Positions 46,857-59,455 of a stretch of DNA of 64,000 nucleotides are shown in pieces. A program made the translations under genes and the position numbers. This DNA is from Nereocystis luetkeana (lineage: Eukaryota; Sar; Phaeophyceae; Laminariales; Laminariaceae). The first letter of the stretch is position 1; every line of letters starts with the position of its first letter. The stretch is from assembly GCA_031213475.1 (NCBI GenBank), contig JARUPZ010000016.1:2599140-2663139 (forward strand), written 5' to 3'. The notes beneath the pieces are model-generated. The model saw nothing but the letters and a program-made list of their open reading frames with translations. It was not told where the DNA came from and ran no database searches.

Positions 46857-48596
46857 GTAAAATAATACCGGTACCAGGTACCAGGTAACATGTAACATAC
46901 CAGGTACTACCTGATGTACATCACCATCACATCCAGTATCTTCGTACGTACCTGGTAATCTGAAACTGTTTTTTCACCACATTTATTTTTGAAACCTCTG
47001 GGGTTTGGATTTGACGGGCAACACGGCCTGGAGACGATCTGCGCGACTGAACGTGAAGCATGGGTTGTAACACGGTTTTATACCCACGCGTCACACCAGA
47101 AGGTGCACCACTGCACCAACAGGTCACTGCGAGGTTGGCTGAAAGCGCACCAAAGCTGTGGAGCCTGGAGCCTGGACCAGCAGCGACGAAAAATCGAAAA
47201 TCAAAGATCGAGGGGTCAATCGAAAAGATCCACCGCATACATAAAGCATCCAGAACCAAACGAAACCCTCTGACCTCGATTGTTTGTGGCTCCACGTCCT
47301 TCCGACCGCCTGATTCCTCTTCTCTTCTCGCACAGATCAGCTGCTCGTGGTGCACCGCTCGGCTTTCTTCCAAGGTACGACAAGATGCTTCAGTGTACTG
47401 ACTGGTTCATCAGTACCGTCCGATCGGAAATGAAGCAGTCGCTCGTAATGTGCAGGTCTTTGGTTGACTTCGATGCGGTCATCTTTTTGCACACGAACGC
47501 ATCGTGCGGTGATCAAAGCCGGGCCGAGGGCACGCTTGGCATCAAGGAAACACCCGATTTCGTTGCCGTTGCCATGTCAGCTGTGCGTCTTCCCGACGCG
47601 CTTGGTAGTGTCGGGCCCTCTAACCGCGCAGTGTTTGCCCTTTGCATGTGAGGCTTTCATTATTTCTATGTTCGCTCGATCTACGTATATACCAGTACGT
47701 CGATTGTGTTATCCCACAGGTACACAAGGTACCAGGTACCACAGCCATCACGTACTGCTGGTGCGAGTGCGATGTACAGCAGCATAGGAATGAGGGTCGT
47801 AGCCTACGAGTATACTCCGGTATACTTGTACATCTGCATATAATTGAGGGTCATAACGTCACAAAACAACATACTATTAATACCATAGGATGGTACCAGG
47901 GTATCTGATAATGCCGTACATACCAGTATGATGTATCTAAGAAATACGAAAGCTGCGCCTGGGCTGAATTTCTTATTCGAATCGGTGCGTGGTTCTCTTA
48001 ACCCCTTTAGAACCGCAGTCCCGTTTTGGGGACAAACCACTCAAATTTCAAGTAGTTTGTCCCCAAAACGGGACTGCGGTTCCAAAAGGGATAATAGAAG
48101 TACAAACCAGGTACGTACGACTCCCGTCTTTCTTATGTAGTTTCCTGTACATCTCAACCTGGCTTTCTAAGCGCTCGTTTTCTTACGGCACTGCTACTCG
48201 TTGTCCTGTGCTGATTGTATTCGTACAGCAGGACGCAATTTCACACGGTGTCTGGTAGCGCGACGGGTGTACTCCGTACGTACAGTAGGCGAGAGGTCAA
48301 GCACGAGCCACTAGACCAATCCGTACCAGAACGTATTTTTCGCCCGCCCGGCATCCAATCCCACAACGTATCGTAACTGTTTGCTTTTGCACCCCGCTGC
48401 TGTCCTGTTTGGCCTCGGGCTGGCCTGCCACCGATTTTTGCATCCCCATCCCGGCTGGCTATGCTTTCGCTGCGGAACACAGCAGGCGGCGTCTGACAGG
48501 GGAAGAGATAGAGCTATCCAACCAACCGCCTCCCGCCGTCATCGACAGACAGCATCGATCGATATTAGTCGATAGGTAGCGTCTGCTCGAACGACC
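46428..48596. other. Upstream region of eIF3m; microsatellite and MITE, no other gene established
   Basis: Holds a (CAT)n array (46797-46858), a cluster of TACCAGGTA 9-mers (46871-46957) and a family B MITE (47999-48094). Opposed frames at 46927-47373 (minus) and 47280-47651 (plus) have no recognisable domain. The eIF3m promoter must lie near 48.3-48.6 kb. Confidence 0.4.
47999..48094. mobile_element. MITE family B copy
   Basis: Near-perfect palindrome with arms CCCTTTAGAACCGCAGTCCC and GGGACTGCGGTTCCAAAAGG, about 500 bp upstream of the eIF3m start. Confidence 0.95.
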
Positions 48597-51500
48597 ATGG
48601 CGAAAGACATGCCAAAGTCAGCCTACCTGGTGAACCTGTCGGGGACGGCGGAGCTTAAGCTGGTGGAGGCGGTGGCAGCCGCGATGCCTTCAGGCCAGGT
48701 GCGACCATCCATCCACAACAACGTCTCTCCGTCACCCGTCACAGCTTCGTATGTACTGGTGGCACCCTGAAGGGATACTCGTACTCAGATGGTTTTGCTA
48801 TTCTGCTCTTGAGTACTCGTAGCAGGACTACCCCACGTTGGTGTGGGTATCGATTGCACTGACAGCACTACAGCTGTATATTACTACCGTACGGGTAGCG
48901 AGTAGCACGTGAAAATACAAGATGGCTGTTGTGTGTACCCACGGCGGTAACAGTCTTTGTCCAGACATACGCAGGGCACGATTTGGCCGCAGTCCGGACC
49001 CCTGGCTACGACTGCAGTCCTGGTGCCTAACCTAAATGTCGGTACACGCATGGACATACATGTATTCTCACGCAAGTTGGCGGCTGGCACTTTCTGGTTC
49101 CTTACACTTGATTACCGTATGGGCCCGCCAAGAAGAAACGCCTAATAATATCAGGGCTTTTCGCGGGTCATGACCCGACCCGCGGGTCGGGTCACTTGAT
49201 GTTCAAAATGTCACGGGTCGGGTCGGGTCGGGTCGGGTCAGGAAGTGTTGAAAATGTCACGGGTCGGGTCGGGTCGGGTCAAGATTTTTTCAAAGCTCGC
49301 GGGTCGGGTCAGGTCGGGTCAAAAGTTTTTCAAATCTCACGGGTCGGGTCGGGTCGGGTCAAGAGGTGATGAAAAGCTTACGGGTCGGGTCAGGTCATGA
49401 CCCGCGAGAAGCGGGTCACTCGTGGGTCGGGCCAGCATGACCCGCGAGTTGTTTTTTGCTGACCCGCGGGTCGGACCCGCGCATTCGGCTTGGGGACCCG
49501 ACACTTGAATAACTTCCCGCTCTCTTTGCAAAGGCTTCTCTCGTACCAATACTCCATAACACCTCTTTGGTACCATATTCAGACATTAAAACACCGCCAA
49601 ATTCATATACGCATGCCCGCATCCATTCATACCCACTACAGCCAGGTCATACATCGCTTCGGGGCACTAAAATGAACATTACATTGTTTTTGAAGTGCCC
49701 ACCTACGGGCCAGATCCGCGGGTCGAACCTTCGGGTCAAGATAAGTGGTCTCGCGGGTCAAGGTGACCCGACCCGCATGAAACTCGTGTCTCACGGGTCA
49801 GTCGGAAAGTGGCGTGTCGGTTCGGGTCGGGTCAGGAGGTTTCGAAATCTCGCGGGTCGGGTGGGGTCGGGTCAAGAGATATTCAAATCTCACGGGTCGG
49901 GTCGGGTCGGATCAAGAGGCTTTCAAAATCTCGCGGGTCGGGTCGGGTCGGGTCAAGTCAACATACCTAATTTTTTTCGCGGGTCGGGTCGGGTCGGGTC
50001 ATCTGACCCGACCCAACCCGACCCGACCCGACCCGTGAGGTTTGACCTGACCCGCGAAAAGCCCTGAATAATATGAGCAGACCTTAGAATTTTATTGTGA
50101 CACCATCCTTCAATAACCTCAAGTATAGGCTATTTGGTAGGGTTTGGTTTAGTAGTGTAGCGCTCTCGCCGCTTAGCACGAGTTTCTTATCCATTTTTTC
50201 TTGGGATCCTACAAATTGTGAGCCCTTTTCGTTTCTTATTCGGGGGCCTATGCTGTATTCCAGTGTGATATGACAATGGTACGCACTATTGGCCATAGCG
50301 CACACCATAATCCGGCAGTGGTTGAGCCTAGAAGTTTCCTGGTTCAGACGTCATCGGTGGCGCCCAGTGTGTTACCAGCCCCCAATTGCTGTACGTGTTG
50401 CTGCGGTGTGGACCAGCACATGTTTTTTTTGTTGGAGCTTCAGCTTCTTCGGTTACCGTGAGTTCGATATCGGTTCGATGTCGGTTCGATGTCGGTTCGA
50501 TGTCGGTTCGATGTCGGTTCTGTTCGATGAATTCAAACTTGAGACGTACTGTACAGCAGTTCCGTTCCATATAACTCCGTTGCCATACCGATCATGAGTC
50601 CGGCTGACATGGTGAGCGCGGGTTCATGCCGCTGCGATCCATTTAACGAACATGCACATGGTCCCGCGCGACCCCTTGTAGAGATCTTGATACATCGTTC
50701 AAACAGCAAGCAGTTTTCACAGCTCGAAAAACGCCTGCCTATCTACAGCCTACCACCAGGGTTGTGCGAGAAGAACCCGTCGAGCTTTTTTACGTTTCAC
50801 CATCCTCTTTTTTTTTCGCCGCGTCTTTCACTGATGCCTCACACAGGGCCAAGCATGCATCGGTGCATCAAATATGTGCACCACTTACCACAACTCAACC
50901 TGTAGGTCAACGGCAGAAGCTCCCGCTCCGCAGCGCTTGCGCCACCAACTCGCCACCCAAAACTAGCCTTGCCTCCGTAACCACCAACTAGGCGATCAGT
51001 CTCACTCCTAACGAAAGAAACCCCGGTGCTCGTGCGTGTACCAACCGCCCCTGGTCGCCAAACTTTGTGTTGTACTGTTACAATAGAGTAATCGTTTTTT
51101 CTTGTTTTTTGTGCGCTCCCTTCCGGACTCACGAACCACTGCTGTCATAGTGATGTTGTCCTTACGTGTTTCGTTTCATGCGTACCCTTAGCTGCGCACA
51201 GGCGGCGTTCTACTCGCAGTGTACGGCGTCGGTAACCGTAACGCCTGGCTGTTCTTGTTGTTCTGACGTGTTTTGTTTTGTGCGTTGCCCTCGCTCCCTC
51301 CCTCCCTCCCTCCCTCCCTCGTTTGTTCTTAGGCGGCGTTCTCGTCCAAGTGCACGGCCTTGGTAAATAACGCCAACGCGCCAGACTTGATCCGGGCGTT
51401 GTTGGAGCAGAGGGAGGCGATCCTCAAGATGCCCAATACGGACGGTAAGGCCTGACACCTCCAGCGAACCGAGGGGCTGTTCAGACCGTGTGTGCCCGTG

Positions 51501-54500
51501 CTTCGACAACAATGGTTGTTTTTTTATTGAGTTTGAACACGATCCTGAAACCCTTATATAACCCTGACCTCAACCTCGGAAAATCCTCGAAACGAAGATG
51601 TAACGAAGAATACCGGTAGTGTGGACTATAGGTATCAGCCGTTTTCATGTGCCCAACCACCTTGGGGGAAATTTCTCGGAATGAAGATGTAACGAAGAGT
51701 TAGTCTGGACCATCAACCATTTTCAACACCCTGACCGCCTCGAGAAAATTCTCAGAAAAAAGATGTAACAAAGAGGTGTTGTATATACAGTAGTGGGGAC
51801 TATCAATCAACCATTTGAACGAAAGTCGGGCCAGTTCGTGTCAAAACACTACTGAGCGAACCAACCATCGCCGCAGTTTCTCGACGGAGAGTGTGCGTGG
51901 AGCCTGCGATGCCCGGAAAAACTCCTTCGGTCTGATTCTATTTTGCTGCGAAACTTCACCCGCTCAATTCCCATTTTTGTTGGTATTAATGTATTACTGA
52001 TTCCTTACGTTGGTCCCTAAAAAGGGTGGGCTTAGTTTGGAGGCGGGTTTTACTAGGGGCTGCCAAAATGGTTGTGGAGGCGAGGTTCCCCCTGCGTCTG
52101 GTCCACCTGTTGTATAGTAGTAATAGTTAGGAGTACGATCCAGGCAGGCGTGTTTGATTCAATCTCGCGATTGTTGTCAGGTAGACGGCCTGTGTACCTG
52201 TTATTAATTGTGATACGCGCGTGTTGATCGAACGAGGTGGATTCTGTCCTCTCGATTGTCGTTTACGGCCGCACGAGAGCGCGGATACCGCTGCTGTAGG
52301 TTGACAGTGCGCGAGGCACACGCGCTGCTTGCCTCTCGCCGCCCCGTCGGTGCGGTGTGCCGCGGCGATCTACGCACGTTGTACATTTTCAGTTTTCAGC
52401 CGCGAGACACCGTGCGCGCCTCGGAGGGGTGGTGGCTTAGCTGACCCCTGTGTAGAACCCCACTCCCGTTTTCGGGAACGAACTATTTTTTTCTCTCTCT
52501 CTCGCTCTTTCTACGAGGAGCTGGAAGGCCGAATGCACGTTCGGGGTTCAAGGCCGAACGCTTACGGGGTCAAAAGAACGGGCAACTCGTTGACACCACT
52601 CGAATAATTTTGGATGCTTTTACGATGACCATTTGGATGAAACGTTTGTGTTATAACCCTTTTAGAACCGCAGTCCCGTTTTGGGGACAAACTATTTGTA
52701 ATTTGACTGGTTTGTCCCCAAAACGGGACTGCGGTTCTAAAAGGGTTGAAACATGCTTTACATTTCGGCACAAAAGTAGTAGTTATAATAGAGGCACTTG
52801 CCCCCCCAGCTTCCCGTGAGCGGAAAGGAAGGCTCGGTCACGCGCGGGTTTGTTTCTCTCTCTCCCCTCTGCTTGATCGGCTACGCGGGCCGCCCCGCTC
52901 CTTAAATTCTCTCGACATTTGAGGGGGGGGGCTATACAGATCCTTCCCCAGCCCCGAGAAAATGGTTGAACTATACGGTAGTGGCCACACTCTGTAGCGT
53001 CGGTTGAGTAGGGCCGATTGCCCGCTACATCATAAGAGTGACTGTGGAATCGCTTGGAATAGATGGGACTAACCAGTGTAGGGTAGCATGCGGAGAGTAG
53101 CGCTGCTTGTCGCTATCCCAGGTGTATAGTGCCGGTATAGTTGGATGGCGCGTATGATGCCCTCGCTGTGGAGGGACCTCGACTGTGCTTGCCTCGAAAC
53201 CTCAGACAGAACGGTTTGAAATGTGGTCCCCGTGCTTGGTTTCGATCTCTTACGACAACCCGAACCGCAACCCCAACTGCCTGGGAAATTTCGTGGGAAA
53301 ATTCTCACGACGATATATTTTTTTAATGAGGAGTTATATAGTAGTGTGAACTGTCACTCGACCATGTTGTCGAAGCCGAGCCAAGCCGTTAAAACACTCA
53401 TACCCACCGCTGTCTCACACGTTTGTTCGGGCGCTGCAAACACGCGCAGATGTAGCGGGATGTTTCGGCATCCTATTTGCCCTCCTTAACAAGACGGATA
53501 AGCCTTCGGTTTTGGTGCCCCCCCTGGCGGTGGAAATCGCTACCAAAATTTTGGAAAAGGTGGACGACAAGGCGCCTCTGCGGCTGAACTTGTGAGACAA
53601 AAAAATGTAGATTTGAGAGTGAACGGGAGAGAGAGGGAGGGAGGGAGGGAGGGAGAAGGACAGAGGGAGGGGGGTGATGGCATGCAGCGGAGGGGAGAGA
53701 GGGGGGGAGGGGTGCGGGAGGGGGGGGGGGGGGGGTACTCATCTGTTACTTGCCTTGGTCATATTGACCATTGACGACATGCCCCTTTCGAGGCGGAGTA
53801 CCGTTCTTACTCCTAGTGGAGACACCTCCCAACATTTGGGCGGTACTATTAATAGAGCCTTTTCCATATATTTGGAGGCGGGGGGGGGAGGAGGGGGTGA
53901 TAAAGCTATGGATGTATGGATAGGTAATCGGAGAGGGGAAAAAAGAGGGGGGGGTGTAGAGGAGTAATACGCATTGAAGGAGAGGGTACGGCGAGGAGGG
54001 GGGGGGAGGGACGTACTCATTTGTCGGTCGCCTTTGTCATTTGACCTTTGGCTGAGGTGGGGAGTGGGGGGGGGGGGGGGGGTGCACTCATGATCGTGAA
54101 TTACCGTAGTCGTAGGACCATAGACCCCTCGCACCCCTGCAATGCCGGGACGGAGCATGTCGGGCTTTCACCGACCGGACAGACTTCCGCTAGCACCGAG
54201 CGCGAAGGGCCGTGAGGTATTCGACGAGTCGCATGAAGGGGTGAGCTCCATCCCACTGAGAACCGCTTGTGAAGCGGACCTTCTACGACATGGATGGCAG
54301 CCTCGACCAGTTAATTTAATTTCCGGTGTGGCCGCTTCCAGAGGCAGCAATGGGTTTTTACTACGTACAACTGCCTCGTGGTTGCCTCATCATGAAGCAC
54401 TACGTGACACGATCATTCCCCTTGTGCGGAGTAAAGGTTTTCCACCCCGCGCAAACGATCTACAGTAACTCGACCGCCAGTTGCGGCGGCGACCGCCAGA

Positions 54501-55002
54501 AAATAAAAATAAAAATGGGGTGTACCCTGGTTGTCCAGCTCACGTAGGCATGTTTTTTAGTGTCGTTGCCAACCGACGCCAACCCAACCTAAATATATAC
54601 CAGGTATGTGTATATTAATATATTTATATAAATAATGTTTACGGTGTGGGGGTGTGAAAAATACGCATCGAAGGAGAGAGAGAGAGGGGGGAGGGGGTGA
54701 CTGATAGGCAGTCAACGCAACAAGGCTAGATCGATAGTGAGGTAGTCGGAGAGGCAGAGATGAGGGGGGAACGAGGGAGGGTTGTGTTTTGAATAACAGG
54801 CAGTGAAAGAGAGATATTGGTGGAGTTTTTTTTTTCTACGATAATGTCATGCATGGCCGTAGTCGTACGACCTCAGAGTCCAACAAGTACTTCTTACGAG
54901 TACTTCTTACGAGCTGGAAGAAAGCAACACGAGAGGCCCGAGGGTATGAATGGGTTCGCAAGCCAGCCGTGTTTTTTTGCGTACCGCTAATTTGAAGCTG
55001 CT

Positions 55003-55039
<37 letters not shown>

Positions 55040-58000
55040 CTGCTGTTGCTGCTTCTGTTGCTGGGACCGTGCTACCAGGGCGACAAACCTTTACAACATG
55101 CTGCCGGTCCGTTCGGCGGCGCAGCTGGAGGTGCTGCTCGTGGTGATCCGCTACTCAAAGGAGGCCAACCTTGTGGCCATGCTCACGTCGTTCTTCGCCG
55201 GCGTCGACGATTGGATCAAGGTAAATTACGTGACACACCTCGGGACGGTTGGCAAGCTATCTATGTACAGATATATCACCTAGATCTCTAACCTGCCGCT
55301 ATGAGGTGTGCTGTTGCAAGATCTGTGTAGTACATATTCAACCCAAGAAGCATGTCCTAGATCATGAGGATGATGTGCCTCCCGCCCGCCAACAGGAGCT
55401 AGATCATACAGATCCTGTAGATCATACATCTCATACAGAGCAGGGATCTATCTATCTGCGCTGGAAGATCTAGATCATGCAGCGATTGTCGAGTCTCTGT
55501 CCGAGGTGTCAGCTCTCACGAACGATTGTAGGAACCCCTTCAAGAGCTGGCTGACGTCGGTTTTTCTCAGACCGAGCTTATACCGACTGACCACCGACCG
55601 AGATTCATACATAACAACCGCCTATACTGTATGTCGTTCATTTAGGGTGTTGGTGAATCATTAAGTTGGGTTGTTTTCTCGTATTCACTGCCATTCCCCT
55701 TACCCACGAAAATATAATTGCCGTGGTAAAATCGTGAGCCAGTCCAATGACCCAATATTTGGTTCAACGATATATGAATCCAGGATTCGTTGGATTTTAC
55801 TCAGAGTTAGAACGCATCTGTCGAAGCCCACTCGTAGCCTACCCTGCGAGGACAGGGTAATAGGCGCAGCGAAAGTACAGACCTTCCCACCCACCCTACA
55901 GGCTTGGTATATGTATATATATATTTTTTTTCTGCACGATCATTTCTATCCCAGGGATGAGGCGTCGCGTTGAGAGCGCGCTCACCGCGGCGTTTATCGC
56001 GGGCGAGGCCCTCCTGCTCCGGAGCAGGAGGCCTCGTCCAATCCAATACTTACATTGAATGATCGCTGGCAACGTGAAGTAATACTGTAGGGAAACAATC
56101 ACCAAAACGATGTTTTTAACCGTCCAGAAAGAATTCTTGGGCTGGGTGACTTTCGCGGGTTTGGTGTTATGGCAATCGGGGCAACTTGTGATTCGTCCGT
56201 TGAACCAATCAGTTCCTCGTGTTTGTCGGTTTTAACTATTTTTTATTTACCCAACCAAATTGGATTATCGCAAGCACCCTACGTGTTGAATTATCGTATA
56301 TACGTTTCCCCTAACCAAACATGCCTCCCATATATATTAGGATTCCTTTCGCTCTCACGAACCCGCAGGTTTCCTACGTCCAACCTTATACACACGTTTG
56401 TTTTCGCGACGTGTGCCTTTCGACAGAAGCGGTGTATCGGGACAGAAAACGGTACCTCCCTGTTTTGCCTGTTTTTGGTTTGCTGCGCCTTTAGAAGGCT
56501 GATTTCATTTCATTTCCTACTACTATCAATAATGGTATACCGTTACCCTGTCGGAAAGCCCACCGATGTGGCGTGTTTCGTTTTTTTTTTCGCGAGGTGT
56601 GTATTGTGGACACGTCTGACCTTCTGACCTGGGTGCAGTCAGACATCTCGAAGAAGATCTGAGCCGGATTGATCACCCGCGCCTTGCGACCGAAACATCT
56701 CTCAAACAATTACCATGGCACGTTTTGTTTTGTTTTCTTGTTTATGGAGCTCCACCGGCGTGCACGGTTGGTAGCGGTTTCAAATATCAGAAAAAAAATA
56801 GGATATATACGAGACAGACGTAGGACGCAGCTTCCAAAGTTGAGTATCAACTATTCAATCAGTCGAACTCGCAGCTAGACGCATTTCATAATTGAAAGAA
56901 ATGTCCACAGGCGCAAGCTCGTGGCGAAATCTATACAACTCTTATTTGCCCGCATCGACTTGGAGTTCCACATGAAGCGAGAAGCGTTGAAAAAAAATTA
57001 CCACTTTTTTTTTTTCGGGGTGCTTGCTTGTTGCGGTGAACGGTGGTTTGGGCGCTGTGCCGGCCTTGTTTGACGGCGATGGTCGTCGTGGCACAGTGGC
57101 GGCGGTGGCCGTGGCTGTGGCGGCAGCGGCAGCGGCAGCGGCAGCGGCGCTTTTAGTTTTCTCAGCGACTACAAGTTGTCCGCACACGCCTCACGCTTCG
57201 CTTCGCGGCGCGCTGTGCGTGCCGTATTTTGCGCTTTCTCTTGATACTATGAATAGTGCAGTAGGCTGAACGGCCTTTGCGCTGCGCTGTGCTCGCGTGT
57301 GATTCGCTTTGGCCCTGTGGAAAGCACTGCTAATACTGCTGCACAGGCCTCTCTGTCCGTGACCAGCACTTAGTACTACTCTTACTAGTTCCATTTGACG
57401 CTGATATCATTTTACAAGCGGGGATCGTTTTCACGGCCGTGTTCGTATTGCTGTTGTAGAATACGCCACGAGGCCCGGTTCCTATGTTCCGGGCGCAGTC
57501 TTTCGAGCGCAGGCCTGAGAAAGTGACCTGACCGCGGTGCCTGATGTGCTGGTCGATATCGCTGCTTGCACCAGTTGTCGTCGTCGTCGTCGTCGTTGTT
57601 GTTGTCGTCTTGAAGCCGGGCACGTCCTCAGGCTTTCCCACTCACACGCGCTGCTGTACCGTTACCGTGCGCCCGGTACCTGGTATAGTCCACCTGAACG
57701 AAATATCTCGTGCAAACATTAGCTATTTGTTCGTCGTCCCGGCCGGCCTCTGCGGCTTCCTTGCGATTTATTTGTATGCCCCGAGTAAATATTATTATTA
57801 TTAATACCTGGTAGTAGATATTGTCGGATGGCAAGAGAAATAATAATAATAATTAGTAGATGTGTATGCTTCGCCTCGGCCCCGTGACTCCATGTCCCTG
57901 CTGCGTCTGACGACACTTGCTGGTTGCCTCTTGCAGGACTGGGAGTTGTCCGTGTCAGATCAGCGTCGGCTGTACCTGCTCATATCGCAGACGCTGGGAG

Positions 58001-59422
58001 GGGAGGCCAATGCGGTCGAGTCTCAAAAGGTACGATGCTCGTCATTTTTTTTATTTTTTTATTTTTTATCTTGATAGCTTTCCCGCCTGTCGCGCACGAT
58101 CTAGGAGAAATATTTTGAGTCTCAAAAGATGCGTCTGTCATACCTCTCGTTCGCTTCACGCTGTCGCTCCAGATAGGATATCGTAGAGGGTTCGTTGAGT
58201 CTCAGAAGGTACGTCTACTCTTTGTCGCTCTCCGATAGCACCGGCAGCAGGGAGAGCCGAGCCGGTCGGCAGGTGGGAGACATGGTTGTTTTCCCGCCAC
58301 ATTTTCACGAAGGTCTGTCTGTGCGTGGCTGAAGCGACGCGCAGCCAGCTATGCACGCACTCACGCACGCCCACAGGGTTGGTTGGGGTTTACCGTCAAG
58401 TTCTCGGCGTGCCACCCGTACGTTCCTGAGCGAAAAGTCCCAGAACAGCATCGCGAAGGTGCTCTACAGTTTGTTAGTGTTGGCATTATATATGCCGTCC
58501 TGCATCATGTAGGTACCTCGAACACTTTCGATACAAACATCGAGGTCGAATTTGACGCTTGTAGCCAAAAGCATGAGGTGCCCCCCCCCCCCCCCCCCCG
58601 CTCCCCGTGCTCAATGTCTGCCTAGTCGGTGAAAAGCCGACGTGCTCCGTCCCGACATTGTAGGGATGCGAGGGTCTATGGCCATACGACTGTGGCTATC
58701 TATGCATAGCACGAGTACATGCGTCCAGGCATTGTAGGGATGCGAAGGTCTGTGGCCACACGACTACGGCCATGCATAACAAGAGTACACCCCCTCCCCC
58801 CCCCATTCTCCCCCCCTTCCTACTCTATACGGTCCCGCCCATATATTGTGACGTGCGTACCTGTCCCCTTCTTGGGGGCTGTCGTACTACTCGCTCCAGT
58901 TTCTGGTGAAGTATTTGGCGACGTATATGATGGTGCTAGCCTTCCCCCCCCCCCCCCCCCCCCCTCCCTAACCCTCCCACTGCACGTTCCTGTCCCATTG
59001 CGCCTACCGTCTTTGTGCATTGTGATGTGCGTACCTTGTCCTTTTCTCGCCCCCTGCGGTACCGCTTGTCGCAGTTTCTGATGAAGTATCTGGCGACGTA
59101 CGACGACGCTGGCGCGGCGGAACTGCAGAAGGTCAAGGCGGCGGCTGTGATGGGCTGCATCGGCGCGGTCAAGGCCCCGATCGTCAGCTTCACCGAGCAG
59201 GTACACAGTCAATCCGACGCGAGCCGAAGAGGGAAAGGGGGTGCTGATCTCTTCTCGCGATGAAACTGAAAGACACGAACCGTAGTTGGGGGGGGGGGGG
59301 GGGGGGGGGGGGGAGAAAAGCCTACTTACGTACTGACCCCGGGGTCTGGGTTACGACTTTTGTTGTTTATAATAGTAGGAGGGAGCGGGAGCAAGAACGG
59401 CGAAGATAATGAATGGGATGAG

Positions 59423-59455
<33 letters not shown>

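Noticed and set aside
46927-47651. Opposed frames upstream of eIF3m as genes
   Set aside because: Neither shows a recognisable domain or matched splice sites; they may be 5' region of eIF3m or chance frames.
49567-50067. 166-residue Gly/Arg/Val-rich frame
   Set aside because: It is produced by the GGGTC arrays of the hAT-like element; there is no start context, domain or splice support.
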